A stretch of DNA of 64,000 nucleotides from Comamonas sp. BIGb0124 (GCF_003752175.1 NZ_RJVF01000008.1:62001-126000); one strand, 5' to 3'. Counted from the first letter of the stretch, positions 26,222 to 36,191 are shown. Notes: generated by a model not told the origin, from the sequence alone. Translations and numbers: made by a program.

Positions 26222-27199
26222 ATGTCGAATCCTGTCTTCCATGCCCTCATCCCTGTCGTTCTGCTGATCGGAGTGGGTTATCTGGCAGGACGCCTGCGCT
26301 GGATCGGCGGCACGTCGGTGCGCGACCTCTCCAACGTCGTGTTCCTGGTGCTGGCGCCGGCACTGCTGTTCCGGACCATGAGCGGCGTGCACCTCGAGCA
26401 GCTGGATTTCCGGCCCGTGGCCATCTACTTCGCAGCCATGTGGGTGGTGTTCGGCCTGGTCATGTTCAAGCAGGGCTTCAATCGCCGGGCTGCCGTCATG
26501 GGGCTGGCAGCGACGTTTTCCAATACGCTCATGATCGGTGTGCCGCTGATCGGGCTGGCTTACGGCGAAGCGGGCCTGGTGACGCTGTTCGCGCTGATTT
26601 CGGTGCACGCCTTCATCATGCTGACGCTGGTGACGGTGGTGCTCGAGTTCGTCGTGGTGCGCGAGGAAAGCCGGGCCCAGGCCGAGCAGGGCGTGGCCGT
26701 GAGCGGCATGGCCCGCACCACACGCATGGCGGCGACGGTGCTGCGCGCCGCCAAGGGATCGGTGCTGCATCCGGTGCCGCTGCCCATCATCTGCGGGCTG
26801 CTCTATGCCCAGACCGGATGGGGCCTGCCCGCCGTGATCGACAAGCCGCTGCAGCTCCTGGGCAACTCGTTTTCATCGATGGCGCTGGTGCTGGTCGGTA
26901 TCACGTTGGCCGCCAATCCGCTGGGTGGTCAGATCAAGGCGGCGCTGTTTCTCGCGCTGATCAAGAACCTGTTCCATCCGCTGGTCCTGGTGGTGCTGGG
27001 CCTGCTGCTGGGGCTGTCGGGATTGCCGTTCGCCGTGATGGTGGTGGTGGCTTCGCTGCCCATCGGCGCCAACGTCTACCTGTTCTCGCTGCGCTACAAG
27101 GTCGCGGAGCAGGAAGTGACCGCAGCCGTGGCGCTCTCGACCATCCTGGGGCTGGCGACGATGGCGCTGGTGATGTCGCTGGTGCATTTCCTGCCCTGA
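26222..27199 (+). CDS. AEC-family transporter
   Basis: A 325-residue auxin-efflux-carrier-family membrane protein with about ten helices. The N-terminal GVGYLAGRLRWI and the conserved NVVFLVLAPALLFR, FSNTLMIGVPLIGLAYGE and C-terminal ALSTILGLATMALV blocks are typical of bacterial AEC proteins, some of which export malonate or malate. The substrate here is not known. It is third in the msrA run, 11 bp after the DUF218 gene. Confidence 0.88.
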   Translation: MSNPVFHALIPVVLLIGVGYLAGRLRWIGGTSVRDLSNVVFLVLAPALLFRTMSGVHLEQLDFRPVAIYFAAMWVVFGLVMFKQGFNRRAAVMGLAATFSNTLMIGVPLIGLAYGEAGLVTLFALISVHAFIMLTLVTVVLEFVVVREESRAQAEQGVAVSGMARTTRMAATVLRAAKGSVLHPVPLPIICGLLYAQTGWGLPAVIDKPLQLLGNSFSSMALVLVGITLAANPLGGQIKAALFLALIKNLFHPLVLVVLGLLLGLSGLPFAVMVVVASLPIGANVYLFSLRYKVAEQEVTAAVALSTILGLATMALVMSLVHFLP

Positions 27200-27267
27200 C
27201 CCTGTGACCGGGCCGTCCGCGAGGCCCCGATGCGGTCGGATGCGGCAGGAGCCCCCGGGCCGACGGT

Positions 27268-28878
27268 TCAGAGTTTCTTTTTGGTCGCCGCGGTGTTGCC
27301 CTTCTGCGCCGGGCGTGCGGCTGGCTTGGCCGAGGATTTGGCGGCCGACCGGGCGGCGGCCCGTGCCGGCGCCTTGGTGGCGGCGCTGCTGCTGGGGGCC
27401 GCCGCACTGGCTGCCGGTGCGCCCCGTCCCGAGGGATAGATCACCAGCGACTGCCCGATGCGGATGGCCGAGGCCGAGCGCAGTTTGTTCCAGCTCACGA
27501 CCTGGGCGCTGCTGACGCCGTAGCGGGCCGCGATGCCGCCGACCGATTCGCCGCGCTTGACCACATGCCGCACGTTGCTCGGTGGCTCGGGCGCAAATGC
27601 GATGCGGCCGCTGTCGGCAGCCTGGCTGCTGACATCGTTCATGCTCGCCGTTCGGGTGACCAGCAGGGCCGAGCCCTTGCCGATGCGCATGCGCGCCGGG
27701 ATGTTGTTGGCCGAGCGGAGTTCGGACTCGCCCATGCCGACCCGTTGGGCGGCTTCGGCTGCGGTCATGGTGGCCGGAGAGACCCACACCGTCCAACTGG
27801 CCAACTGGCCCTGGAAGCGGCGCAGGTTGTTGCTGAAGGTGATGGCGTTGTCCCAGGGCAGCAGGATCTGCGGCGTGCCGGCGGCCATGATCAGCGGTTT
27901 GCTGGCGGAGGGGTTGAGCGACTTGAAGTCCTCGACGGAGACGCCGGCCAGTTGCGCCGCCACCGTCACGTCCATGTCGCGGTCGATATCGACCGTCTGG
28001 AAGTAGGGGTGGTTCTCGATCTTGGGCAGCCGCACGCCGTAGCGCGCGGGGTCGGCGATGATGTTCTTGACCGCCTGCAGCTTGGGCACGTAGTTGCGTG
28101 TCTCGGCCGGCATGGTGAGGTCGGTGTAGCGCAGGCCCAGGCCTTGTTTTTCGTTGCGCGCCTGGGCTCGGCTCACGCTGCCTTCGCCCCAGTTGTAGGC
28201 GGCCAGCGCCAGTTGCCAGTCGCCGAACATGCCGTAGAGGCGGTTGAGATAATCCAGCGCCGCGCGGGTCGAGGCCAGCACGTCGCGCCGGTCGTCGCGG
28301 AATGCGTTCTGCGTCAGCTCGAAATGACGGCCCGTGCTGGGGATGAACTGCCACATGCCGGCCGCCTGCGCGCTCGACACCGCCTGCGGGTTGAAGGCGC
28401 TTTCGATGAAGGGCAGCAGAGCCAGTTCGGTCGGCATGTTGCGGCGCTCGAGTTCCTCGACGATGTGGAAGAGGTATTTGTTGGACCGTTCGGTCATCCG
28501 CGTGATGTAGTCGGGCCGGTCGGCGTACCACTGCGTGTTCTTGGTGACGAGCTCGTTCTCGAGATCGGGCATGGCGAAGCCCTGCCGCATGCGTGACCAG
28601 AGGTCTTCGGGCGGCGTGAGCGCGGCGACGCCCGGGCCCCGGAAGCTGTCGTTGGACAAGGGCTGCAGCGGGCCCTGCGGAAAGGTCGGCGGGCCGAGGG
28701 AGCCGAGATTGACACCGGGTTCTCCGGTGTCGCCCGAGCCGCCGGCGCTGTCGGGCGCGGGCAATGTGGAACAGGCAGCGAGCAGGATCGCGAGGCTGCA
28801 GGCCAGCAGGGACGAAGCGGAACGGCGGATGCCGCCGGGAAAAAAGCTGGCCGGGGCTGGCAGCGTCGGATGGGACAT
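27268..28878 (-). CDS. mltD: membrane-bound lytic murein transglycosylase D, LysM type
   Basis: A 536-residue lipoprotein that cleaves the MurNAc-GlcNAc bond to give 1,6-anhydro ends. The lipobox is LLAAC with Cys36. The SLT catalytic domain spans roughly 120-290: catalytic Glu159 in LALLPFIESAFNPQ, AAGMWQFIPSTGRHF, NWGEGSV and AETRNYVPKLQAVKNI. A divergent LysM lies at about 345-390 and a clear one at about 437-481, then a basic Ala/Lys-rich tail. Its ATG overlaps the gloB stop by one base (TAATG), so the two genes are translationally coupled, a conserved arrangement. Confidence 0.93.
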   Translation of the reverse strand: MSHPTLPAPASFFPGGIRRSASSLLACSLAILLAACSTLPAPDSAGGSGDTGEPGVNLGSLGPPTFPQGPLQPLSNDSFRGPGVAALTPPEDLWSRMRQGFAMPDLENELVTKNTQWYADRPDYITRMTERSNKYLFHIVEELERRNMPTELALLPFIESAFNPQAVSSAQAAGMWQFIPSTGRHFELTQNAFRDDRRDVLASTRAALDYLNRLYGMFGDWQLALAAYNWGEGSVSRAQARNEKQGLGLRYTDLTMPAETRNYVPKLQAVKNIIADPARYGVRLPKIENHPYFQTVDIDRDMDVTVAAQLAGVSVEDFKSLNPSASKPLIMAAGTPQILLPWDNAITFSNNLRRFQGQLASWTVWVSPATMTAAEAAQRVGMGESELRSANNIPARMRIGKGSALLVTRTASMNDVSSQAADSGRIAFAPEPPSNVRHVVKRGESVGGIAARYGVSSAQVVSWNKLRSASAIRIGQSLVIYPSGRGAPAASAAAPSSSAATKAPARAAARSAAKSSAKPAARPAQKGNTAATKKKL

Positions 28879-29651
28879 TACTTGTAGTCGTTTTTCCACT
28901 GTCGCAGCGCGGCAAACACCGAGGTCTCGTCGCGATGGGCCTGTGGGTCGTGAGCCTGGACGGCTTGCACGACGGCGGGCAGCCGGCTGCGCAGAAAAGG
29001 GTTGATCTGGAGCTCCAGCGCCAGCGTCGAGGGCAGGGTCGGCTGGTGCTGGGCACGCAACTGCTGGCAATCGCGTTCGTACTGGATCAAATCGGCGTTG
29101 CCGGGTTCCACTGCCCGTGCGAATTTCAGGTTGGAGAGTGTGTATTCATGCGCCGCGCACACCACCGTGGCGGGCGGAAGCTGGGCGAGCTTGTCGAGCG
29201 AGGACAGCATCTGGGCCGGCGTACCTTCGAACAGACGGCCGCAGCCGCCCGAAAACAGGGTGTCGCCGCAGAACAGCCAGGGCCTTTCGGGCACCGGGCC
29301 ACCCACGTAGGCGATATGGCCGGCAGTGTGGCCGGGTACGTCGATGACCCGGAAATCGAGACCGCGCCACGTGAGCCCGTCGCCCTCGTGCAGCGGTGTG
29401 CAGGGCTGCGGCACCGACTCGCCGGCCGGGCCGTAGACGACCGATCCCGTTTCGTCACGCAAAGCGGCGACGCCGCCCGTATGATCCGCGTGGTGGTGGG
29501 TGATCAGGATCGCTTCCAGTCGCAGACCCAGGCGGGCCAGGGCGTGCCGGACGGGTTCGGCCTCTCCAGGGTCGACCACCAGGGCATGCTCGCCGTCATG
29601 CAGAGCCCAGATGTAGTTGTCCGAAAAAGCAGGAATGACAAGCAAGTCCAT
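28878..29651 (-). CDS. gloB: hydroxyacylglutathione hydrolase (glyoxalase II)
   Basis: GloB hydrolyses S-D-lactoylglutathione to D-lactate and glutathione, finishing methylglyoxal detoxification. The 257-residue protein has the binuclear metal motif THHHADHTGG (51-60), the conserved DVPGHTAGHIAY, and CGDTLFSGGCGRLFEGTPAQM, plus EYTLSNLKFARAVEP in the helical C-terminal domain. It is divergent from a methyltransferase gene starting 20 bp away and coupled downstream to mltD. Confidence 0.95.
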   Translation of the reverse strand: MDLLVIPAFSDNYIWALHDGEHALVVDPGEAEPVRHALARLGLRLEAILITHHHADHTGGVAALRDETGSVVYGPAGESVPQPCTPLHEGDGLTWRGLDFRVIDVPGHTAGHIAYVGGPVPERPWLFCGDTLFSGGCGRLFEGTPAQMLSSLDKLAQLPPATVVCAAHEYTLSNLKFARAVEPGNADLIQYERDCQQLRAQHQPTLPSTLALELQINPFLRSRLPAVVQAVQAHDPQAHRDETSVFAALRQWKNDYK

Positions 29652-29670
29652 GAAGCCGCAGATTATAGGG

Positions 29671-30435
29671 ATGTGCCAATGGCTGGAAACCGCCCCCGGT
29701 GCCTATGCCCTCGATTGGATGCAGCACCGGTGCGACCAGGCGCTGGTGGATGTGTTCGGTTACCACGCGCTGCAACTGGGTCTGCCCGAGCTGCAGGGCT
29801 TGCGTGCCAATCGCATGCCGGGGCGCTGGCTGGCAGGGCTCGCCGGCCAGGGCCAGGGCAAGCCGACCGCCGGCACTGCGCTGCTGTGCGACGGCACGGC
29901 GCTGCCTTTCGAATCGGCCAGCCTGGATCTGGTGGTGTTGCCGCTGACGCTGGATCTCAGCGACGACCCGCACGAGACCTTGCGCGAGGTGGAGCGTGTG
30001 CTGGTGCCGGAGGGGCGGGTGCTGGTGCTTGGCCTCAACCCGGCCAGCCTGTGGGGACTGCGGCAGAAAAGAGCCCATGTGTACCGCCGAATGGGGCTGG
30101 GCCAGCTCTACCTGCCGGGCGAAGGGCAGTTCATTGCCCATTGGCGCCTGAGGGACTGGCTGCGCCTGCTGAGTTTCGAGGTCGAGTCGAGCGAGTTCGG
30201 CTGCTACCGGCCGGCCATGCGTTCCCCTCAATGGCTGCAGCGGTACGCCTGGATGGATGCGCTGGGCCATCGGTCCTGGCCGATTTTTGGCGCGGTCTAC
30301 TCGGTGATGGCCGTGAAGCGGGTCAAGGGCATGCGTCTGATCGGGCCGGCCTGGAAAAGCCAGCGTGCGGTCGGCAAGAGCGCGGTCCCGGCGATCAACC
30401 GCATGGGCTGTGACTGCCCGACGCACGAATCGTGA
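29671..30435 (+). CDS. class I SAM-dependent methyltransferase (UbiE/DUF-type)
   Basis: A 254-residue methyltransferase-fold protein. The SAM-binding region is less canonical than usual (GLRANRMPGRWLAG... then LPFESASLDLVVLPLTLDLS), which matches the motif IV/post region of Methyltransf_11 proteins, with REVERVLVPEGRVLVLGLNP a clear motif V. The N-terminal glycine-rich loop is not obvious. In Burkholderiales this gene regularly sits beside gloB and rnhA. ATG 29671 is preferred over the in-frame 29650 because of the divergent gloB start at 29651. Confidence 0.75.
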   Translation: MCQWLETAPGAYALDWMQHRCDQALVDVFGYHALQLGLPELQGLRANRMPGRWLAGLAGQGQGKPTAGTALLCDGTALPFESASLDLVVLPLTLDLSDDPHETLREVERVLVPEGRVLVLGLNPASLWGLRQKRAHVYRRMGLGQLYLPGEGQFIAHWRLRDWLRLLSFEVESSEFGCYRPAMRSPQWLQRYAWMDALGHRSWPIFGAVYSVMAVKRVKGMRLIGPAWKSQRAVGKSAVPAINRMGCDCPTHES

Positions 30436-30482
30436 GGGCGCGAGCCCGTGTCCACGCCCGCAGTCCTCTATAGTCGCGGCCC

Positions 30483-30929
30483 ATGAACCACGTAGAGATC
30501 TATACAGACGGCGCCTGCAAGGGCAACCCCGGGCCGGGTGGCTGGGGCGCGTTGCTGCTGGCGGGAAACGCCGAAAAGGAGTTGTTCGGCGGTGACGCCA
30601 ACACCACCAACAACCGCATGGAACTCCAGGCGGTGATCGAGGCGCTTTCGGCGCTCAAGCGTCCCTGCCGCATCACCTTGCACCTCGACAGCGAGTATGT
30701 GCGCAAGGGCATCACCGAGTGGATCCATGGCTGGAAATCGCGTGGATGGCGCACGGCCGACAAAAAGCCGGTCAAGAATGCGGAGCTGTGGCAGCAGCTC
30801 GATCAGGTGCTGGCCCAGAGCGGGCACGAAATCGAGTGGCGCTGGGTCAAGGGCCACGCGGGCAATCCCGGCAACGAGCGTGCCGATGCGCTGGCCAACC
30901 GCGGTGTGGATGCGGTGCGGGGACGCTGA
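30483..30929 (+). CDS. rnhA: ribonuclease HI
   Basis: RNase HI cuts the RNA strand of RNA-DNA hybrids, removing R-loops and primers. The 148-residue product has the DEDD residues Asp9 ([14 protein letters not shown]), Glu47 (NRMELQAV), Asp69 (HLDSEYV) and the C-terminal Asp in NERADALAN, plus the basic handle region [17 protein letters not shown]. Normal length. It lies 47 bp after the methyltransferase; the dnaQ partner often found next is not here. Confidence 0.97.
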   Translation: MNHVEIYTDGACKGNPGPGGWGALLLAGNAEKELFGGDANTTNNRMELQAVIEALSALKRPCRITLHLDSEYVRKGITEWIHGWKSRGWRTADKKPVKNAELWQQLDQVLAQSGHEIEWRWVKGHAGNPGNERADALANRGVDAVRGR

Positions 30930-30964
30930 ACTCCGAATGTAAATAGATTGTAAAGTCGCGTTTT

Positions 30965-31002
30965 ATCCAGTACTGGATGGGCCCCAGCATACCGGGCCCG
31001 TC
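30965..31002. promoter_or_regulatory. palindrome ATCCAGTACTGGAT and hairpin before RND operon
   Basis: A perfect 14-bp palindrome (30965-30978) lies about 100 bp before the second RND fusion-protein gene, overlapping a hairpin of GATGGGCCC with GGGCCCGTC (30976-31002). A degenerate echo (GATACTGGCCTGTACTGGG) occurs at 31023-31041. The palindrome is a candidate repressor operator; the hairpin may also end the rnhA transcript. No regulator gene is adjacent. Confidence 0.4.
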
Positions 31003-31079
31003 ATTTGCTACTGCTACATTGCGATACTGGCCTGTACTGGGTCCAGATTAGTCCTTTTTGCATCGGATCAACCGTTTCC

Positions 31080-32516
31080 ATGGCCTCCAAAGCTCTGTAT
31101 CTGTCCCTGGCCATCGCCGGCATTGCCGTCGCGTCGGCAACCGCCTATTGGTGGCAGCACGAGCGCGCAGGCGCCAGTTCGCTCACGCGTCCGGCGGTGG
31201 GTGCGGCAGGCGCGGCCGGCCCGGGCGGCGGCGGAGCGCGCCAGGCCGTGTCGGTCGAAGCCGGCGTGGTCTCGGTGACCCGCATGGTCGAGGAGGCCCA
31301 GGCCGTGGGCAGCCTGCGCTCGCGCCAGACCGTGGTGCTCAAGCCCGAAGTCAACGGCCGGGTGACGCAGCTCAACTACCGCGACGGTGCGCAGGTGCGC
31401 AAGGGGCAGGTGCTGGTGCAGTTCGACAACCAGCTCGAACTGGCGCAATTGCGCCAATCCGAAGCGCAACTGGCCATTGCACGCACCAATCATCAGCGCA
31501 ACCAGGAACTGGCGGCGCGCAACTTCATCAGCGCCAGCGCGGTCGACCAGAGCAGCGCCGCGCTGCAGGTGGCCCAGGCGCAGTACGCCCTGTCGCAGGC
31601 GACAGTGGCCCGGCTGCGGGTGCTGGCGCCCTTCGACGGCATCGCCGGCATCTCGAATGTCAACGTCGGCGACTATCTGAGCGCGGGGCAGGAGATCGTC
31701 AATCTCGAGGACATGGCGGTGATGTTCGTCGACTACCGCCTGCCCGAGCGCGACCAGGGCCGCGTGCGCACCGGGCAACTGGCCCAGCTTCGATTCGATG
31801 CCCTGCCGGGCCAGGATTTCGCGGCTCGGGTGATGGCGATCGATCCGCGCATCGATGCCGAGGGTCGATCCATCAGCGTGCGGGCCTGTATCGACAACAG
31901 CCGGCTGCTCCTGCGTCCCGGCATGTTTGCACGCATCAATGCGGTCTTCGATGTGCGCGAGAACGTGACGGTGGTACCCGAAGAGGCCGTGGTGCTCTCC
32001 AACGGCGTGCCTTTCGTGTTCCGCATCTCGCCCACGGGCCCCAACGGCAGCGCGGTGGCGCAGCGCGTGGAGGTCAAGCTCGGGGTGCGCCGGGCCGGGC
32101 AGGTCGAGCTGACTGCGGGCGGCCTGCAGGCCGGCGAACAGATCGTGCTGGCGGGCCAACAGCGCCTGGGCACCGGCAGCACGCCGGTGACGATCAGCGG
32201 CGGCACGGGCGTGCGCAGCGGCGTGCTCGACGGCAGTGCTGCGGGCCTGACGCCGGGTGAACAGGCTGCGCAGCCGGTGAAGGTCGCTCAGCGCGACGGG
32301 CGCACGGCTGCTGCGGCTGCGTCGTCGCCGGCGACCGCCGAGGCCGCTGTCAGTCCCTATGCCGCGCCCGCCGCGGCCGCTTCCGCTTGTGCGATTCCGG
32401 CTGCGGCCGGTGTTCCGCGCACGGTCGCTCCGAGGCAGCCCGCCGTGCCGCGTGCCAGTGTCCTGGCACCCGTGGCACCGGTGACCGGTGCCGTCCCCAT
32501 CGCGACCGGCGTCTAA
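31080..32516 (+). CDS. RND periplasmic adaptor (membrane fusion protein)
   Basis: A 478-residue adaptor. An N-terminal signal anchor (about residues 3-24), lipoyl half-motifs (LKPEVNGRVTQLNYRDGAQVRKGQVLV and RVLAPFDGIAGISNVNVGDY), a coiled-coil hairpin and beta-barrel domains are visible. The C-terminal ~85 residues after the membrane-proximal domain are Ala/Pro/Val-rich and probably disordered, longer than usual for the family. ATG 31080 gives the cleanest anchor. The RND gene starts 13 bp after the stop. Confidence 0.88.
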   Translation: MASKALYLSLAIAGIAVASATAYWWQHERAGASSLTRPAVGAAGAAGPGGGGARQAVSVEAGVVSVTRMVEEAQAVGSLRSRQTVVLKPEVNGRVTQLNYRDGAQVRKGQVLVQFDNQLELAQLRQSEAQLAIARTNHQRNQELAARNFISASAVDQSSAALQVAQAQYALSQATVARLRVLAPFDGIAGISNVNVGDYLSAGQEIVNLEDMAVMFVDYRLPERDQGRVRTGQLAQLRFDALPGQDFAARVMAIDPRIDAEGRSISVRACIDNSRLLLRPGMFARINAVFDVRENVTVVPEEAVVLSNGVPFVFRISPTGPNGSAVAQRVEVKLGVRRAGQVELTAGGLQAGEQIVLAGQQRLGTGSTPVTISGGTGVRSGVLDGSAAGLTPGEQAAQPVKVAQRDGRTAAAAASSPATAEAAVSPYAAPAAAASACAIPAAAGVPRTVAPRQPAVPRASVLAPVAPVTGAVPIATGV

Positions 32517-32529
32517 GGCACCACGCTCC

Positions 32530-35500
32530 ATGAAACTGGCTGAAATCTCCATCCGGCGCCCCGTCTTCGCGACGGTGCTGTCGCTGCTGATCCTGCTCAT
32601 CGGCATCGTCAGTTTCTTCACGCTGCCGGTGCGCGAATATCCGCGCATCGACGAACCCATCGTGACGGTCTCGGTGACCTATAGCGGCGCATCGGCCGAG
32701 GTCATGGAGAGCCAGGTCAGCAAGATCCTCGAGGACTCGATCGCCGGCATCGACGGGGTCGACATCCTCACTTCCATCAGCCGCGCCGAGCGCAGCCAGG
32801 TGACCGCGCGTTTCAAGCTCGACAAGAATCCGGATTCGGCCGCCGCCGACGTGCGCGACCGGACCTCGCGTGTGCGCGGACGCCTGCCCGACGACATCGA
32901 CGATCCCGTCATTTCCAAGGTCGAGGCCGATGCCTATCCCATCATCTGGCTGACGTTCTCGAGCGACCAGATCTCGCGGCTGGAGCTCAGCGACCTGGTC
33001 AACCGCATCGCCAAGCCGCGCCTGCAGACGGCGACCGGCGTGGCCGAGGTCAATCTCTACGGCGAGCGCCAGTACGCCATGCGCATCTGGCTCGACCCCG
33101 AGCGGCTGGCCGCCTACGGACTGACCACCACCGAGGTGGAAGCTGCCGTGCGGGCCAACAACCTGGAACTGCCGGCCGGCCGCATCGAGAGCACGCAGCG
33201 CGAGTTCGGGGTGACGGCGCAGACCGATCTGACCACGCCGGCGCAATTCGCCAACATCGTGATCCGCACGGTCAACGGTTTCCCGGTGCGCATGCGCGAC
33301 ATCGCGCGGGTCGAGGAGGCCGCCAGCGACGAGCGCAGCACGGCGCGCATCAACGGGCGCGATGCCGTGATGGTCGGCGTGACCCGGCAGGCCACGGCGA
33401 ATCCGCTCGATCTGTCGAAGGCGGTGCGGGCCATGCTGCCGGCGGTCGAGACCGACCTGGGCCGCGGCGTGACGGTGCTGGTGGCCAACGACAGTTCGCT
33501 GTTCATCGAACGCTCCATCCACAACGTCTATCGCACCATCGCCGAAGCGGTGCTGCTGGTGGCGCTGGTGATCTTTGTGTTTCTGCGCACGCTGCGGGCC
33601 TCGATCATTCCCATCATCACGATTCCGGTGAGCCTGATCGGCACCTTCGCGCTGATGTCGCTGGCGGGTTTTTCGATCAACACGCTGACGTTGCTGGCGC
33701 TGGTGCTGGCGATCGGGCTGGTGGTCGACGACGCCATCGTGGTGCTGGAAAACATCTATCGCCATATCGAGGAAGGCATGGCGCCGTTTGCCGCGGCGCT
33801 GAAGGGCGCGCGCGAGGTCGGATTCGCCATCGTGGCCATGACGCTGACGCTGGCTGCCGTGTACGCGCCGCTGGCGTTCACGCCCGGGCGCACGGGGCGC
33901 CTGTTCGTCGAGTTTGCGTTGGCCCTGGCCGGTGCGGTGCTGGTCTCGGGCTTCGTGGCGCTGACGCTGTCGCCCATGATGTGCTCGCTGCTGCTCAAGC
34001 ACAACCCCAAGCCTGGGCGTTTCGATCGTTTCATGGAAGCGCGCCTGACGGCCTTGTCCAACCGCTATGGACAACTGCTGCGCTGGCTGCTGACGGTGCG
34101 CCGGCCGCCGGGTAGCTCGCGCCTGCGCCGGGCCTTGCTGCAGCCGCGCTGGCTCGTGGTGGCGGTGATGCTGGCGGCCGGCGGTGCCATCGCGCTGGTG
34201 TATCCGTCGATGCGTCAGGAGCTGGCGCCGATCGAGGATCAGGGCGTCATCACCGCACGCATCACGGCGCCCGACGGCGCCACGCTGGATTACACCAACC
34301 GCTATACCGCGCAGGTCGAGCGGCTGGGTGCGGGCATTCCCGAGCTCAGCAGCATCTTCACCAACGTCGGCCGACCGGTGATCAACAACGGCAGCGTCAC
34401 CTTCCGGGCCGTCGAGTGGGAAGAACGCTCGCGCACGATGAGCGACATCTTCGCGGCCATGCGGCCGGGTGTGGCCGGGGTGGCGGGCGCCGACGTGATC
34501 CTCGGCATGCCCTTGCCGCTGGGGCAGGGCGCACGCGAGCGGCCCGTCAACTACGTCATCCAGACCTCGGACAGCTACGAACATCTCAACGAGGTGGTGC
34601 AGGCCATGATGGTCGAGATGCGCGCGAACCCCGGTCTGATCGCGCCCGAATCCGACCTCGAGCTCAACAAGCCCGAATTGCGGATCGCGGTGGATCGCGA
34701 TCGTGCCGCCGATATGGGGGTGCAGGTGTCGGTCGTCGCCGCAGCCATCGAGACCATGCTGGGTGGCCGGACCGTGACGCGCTACAAAAAGAATGCCGAG
34801 CAATACGACGTGATCGTGCAGACGGCGTCCAGCGGCCGGACCACGCCCGAAGACATCGACCGGATCTACGTGCGGGGCGGGCAGGGCGAAATGATCCCGC
34901 TGTCGTCGCTGGTCATCGTCAGCGAGGGCGCCGCGCCGCGCGAGCTCAACCACTTCGGACAGCGGCGGGCTGCCGTGCTCAAGGCCAACCTGGCGCCCGA
35001 TTACCCCTTGGGGGCCGCGCTCGACTTCATGGATCAGACGGCGGCCAAGGTGCTCAAGCCGGGTTATGCCACCGATCTCAATGGCGCCTCGCGCGAGTTC
35101 CGCAGTTCGCAGGGCGCGCTGGGCATCGTGTTCGTGCTGGCGCTGGTGTTCATTTTCCTGGTGCTGGCGGCGCAGTTCGAGAGTTTTGTCGATCCCTTCG
35201 TGATCCTGCTGTCGGTGCCGCTCTCTATCATCGGCGCGCTGCTGGCCTTGCAGTGGACGGGCGGATCGCTGAACGTGTATTCCCAGATCGGGCTGATCAC
35301 GCTGGTCGGCCTGATCACCAAACACGGCATCCTGATCGTCGAGTTCTCGAACAAGCTGCGCCAGGAAGGCGTGGAGTTGGTGGATGCCGTGGTCGACGCC
35401 GCCAGCACCCGCCTGCGTCCCATCCTGATGACGACTGCGGCGATGGTCCTGGGCGTGGTGCCCTTGGCCATTGCGACCGGTGCCGGCGCCGAGAGCCGGC

Positions 35501-35688
35501 ACGCCATCGGCTGGGTGATCATCGGCGGCATGTCGCTGGGCACCGTGCTGACGATTTTTGTCGTGCCGGTGGTCTACACCCTGCTGGCCCGCCAGCGTGT
35601 GCCGGGCGAACGCACCGGCGCCGACGAGGTCGTGGGTCACGCAGGCCTGCATTCCCACGAGCCTGGCGAAGTCAAGACCGTGGGTTGA
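32530..35688 (+). CDS. RND efflux pump, HAE1 family
   Basis: A 1052-residue proton-driven pump, paralogous in type to the one at 20146-23310 but on a different branch (starts MKLAEISIRRPVFATVL, resembling MexF-/MdtC-type or metal-free multidrug pumps). The relay residues are present: paired Asp in AIGLVVDDAIVVLEN and Lys in LVGLITKHGILIVEFSN. The central segment at about 520-545 (HNPKPGRFDRFMEARLTALS) is the cytosolic linker. No outer-membrane channel follows, so it probably borrows the TolC-family protein or another elsewhere. Confidence 0.93.
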   Translation: MKLAEISIRRPVFATVLSLLILLIGIVSFFTLPVREYPRIDEPIVTVSVTYSGASAEVMESQVSKILEDSIAGIDGVDILTSISRAERSQVTARFKLDKNPDSAAADVRDRTSRVRGRLPDDIDDPVISKVEADAYPIIWLTFSSDQISRLELSDLVNRIAKPRLQTATGVAEVNLYGERQYAMRIWLDPERLAAYGLTTTEVEAAVRANNLELPAGRIESTQREFGVTAQTDLTTPAQFANIVIRTVNGFPVRMRDIARVEEAASDERSTARINGRDAVMVGVTRQATANPLDLSKAVRAMLPAVETDLGRGVTVLVANDSSLFIERSIHNVYRTIAEAVLLVALVIFVFLRTLRASIIPIITIPVSLIGTFALMSLAGFSINTLTLLALVLAIGLVVDDAIVVLENIYRHIEEGMAPFAAALKGAREVGFAIVAMTLTLAAVYAPLAFTPGRTGRLFVEFALALAGAVLVSGFVALTLSPMMCSLLLKHNPKPGRFDRFMEARLTALSNRYGQLLRWLLTVRRPPGSSRLRRALLQPRWLVVAVMLAAGGAIALVYPSMRQELAPIEDQGVITARITAPDGATLDYTNRYTAQVERLGAGIPELSSIFTNVGRPVINNGSVTFRAVEWEERSRTMSDIFAAMRPGVAGVAGADVILGMPLPLGQGARERPVNYVIQTSDSYEHLNEVVQAMMVEMRANPGLIAPESDLELNKPELRIAVDRDRAADMGVQVSVVAAAIETMLGGRTVTRYKKNAEQYDVIVQTASSGRTTPEDIDRIYVRGGQGEMIPLSSLVIVSEGAAPRELNHFGQRRAAVLKANLAPDYPLGAALDFMDQTAAKVLKPGYATDLNGASREFRSSQGALGIVFVLALVFIFLVLAAQFESFVDPFVILLSVPLSIIGALLALQWTGGSLNVYSQIGLITLVGLITKHGILIVEFSNKLRQEGVELVDAVVDAASTRLRPILMTTAAMVLGVVPLAIATGAGAESRHAIGWVIIGGMSLGTVLTIFVVPVVYTLLARQRVPGERTGADEVVGHAGLHSHEPGEVKTVG

Positions 35689-36191
35689 GGCCGAGCGGCC
35701 TGCCGAGGCCCGCGCCCATGACCCACGCCGTCGCGCTTGCGCCTGCGGGCCCCTCACTCTGCTCCAACCCTGCTCACGCCGGCCGCGCGTTTTCGTGCAT
35801 GTGCCGGCGGTTTGCCGATCGGCCATGGGGCGGGGCGGATTTGCCCGAGCGATCCAGGCAACGTGGCGTCGAGGTCGGTGGACAGAGGGTCTCCGCTGCT
35901 GCGCACTGAACGGCATTTTTACGGTTCAGGGTCTAGAAAATCACGATTCTCGCGCCTGATCGAATAAATCACACAATCCGTGCATTTCTGGTGGATTGCG
36001 CACCGTGTTGGGGCTTTGTTTGCACCAAAACCGGGTTGCCTTGTTCAGGCCATGGTCGATGGCGTGACTGGGTAGGCAGGGAATGGCTGTACTGACCATG
36101 ATTTGCGTGAATCTTGCATTTCTGGCATTCAATTTGCATGAAGTGTGAGTCATGAGTCCCGCGGGGACTTCTTTTTCCTTATTCATTTGCC
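35689..36191. other. 503-bp intergenic region before aroP
   Basis: After the RND stop there is no convincing gene. The right half is AT-richer and holds a weak 6-bp inverted repeat (CTGAAC at 35906 with GTTCAG at 35924) and two copies of ATTTGCRTGAA at 36101 and 36132, about three helical turns apart, 50-90 bp before the aroP start. These are candidate regulator sites. Confidence 0.4.

Noticed and set aside
32350-35916. A 1188-codon frame antisense to the second RND pump
   Set aside because: His/Arg/Asp-rich composition typical of antisense frames in high-GC DNA; the plus strand has full RND motifs.
35689-35960. A possible gene after the RND pump
   Set aside because: The open frame there is Arg/Ala/Pro-rich with no domain and no ribosome site; treated as non-coding.
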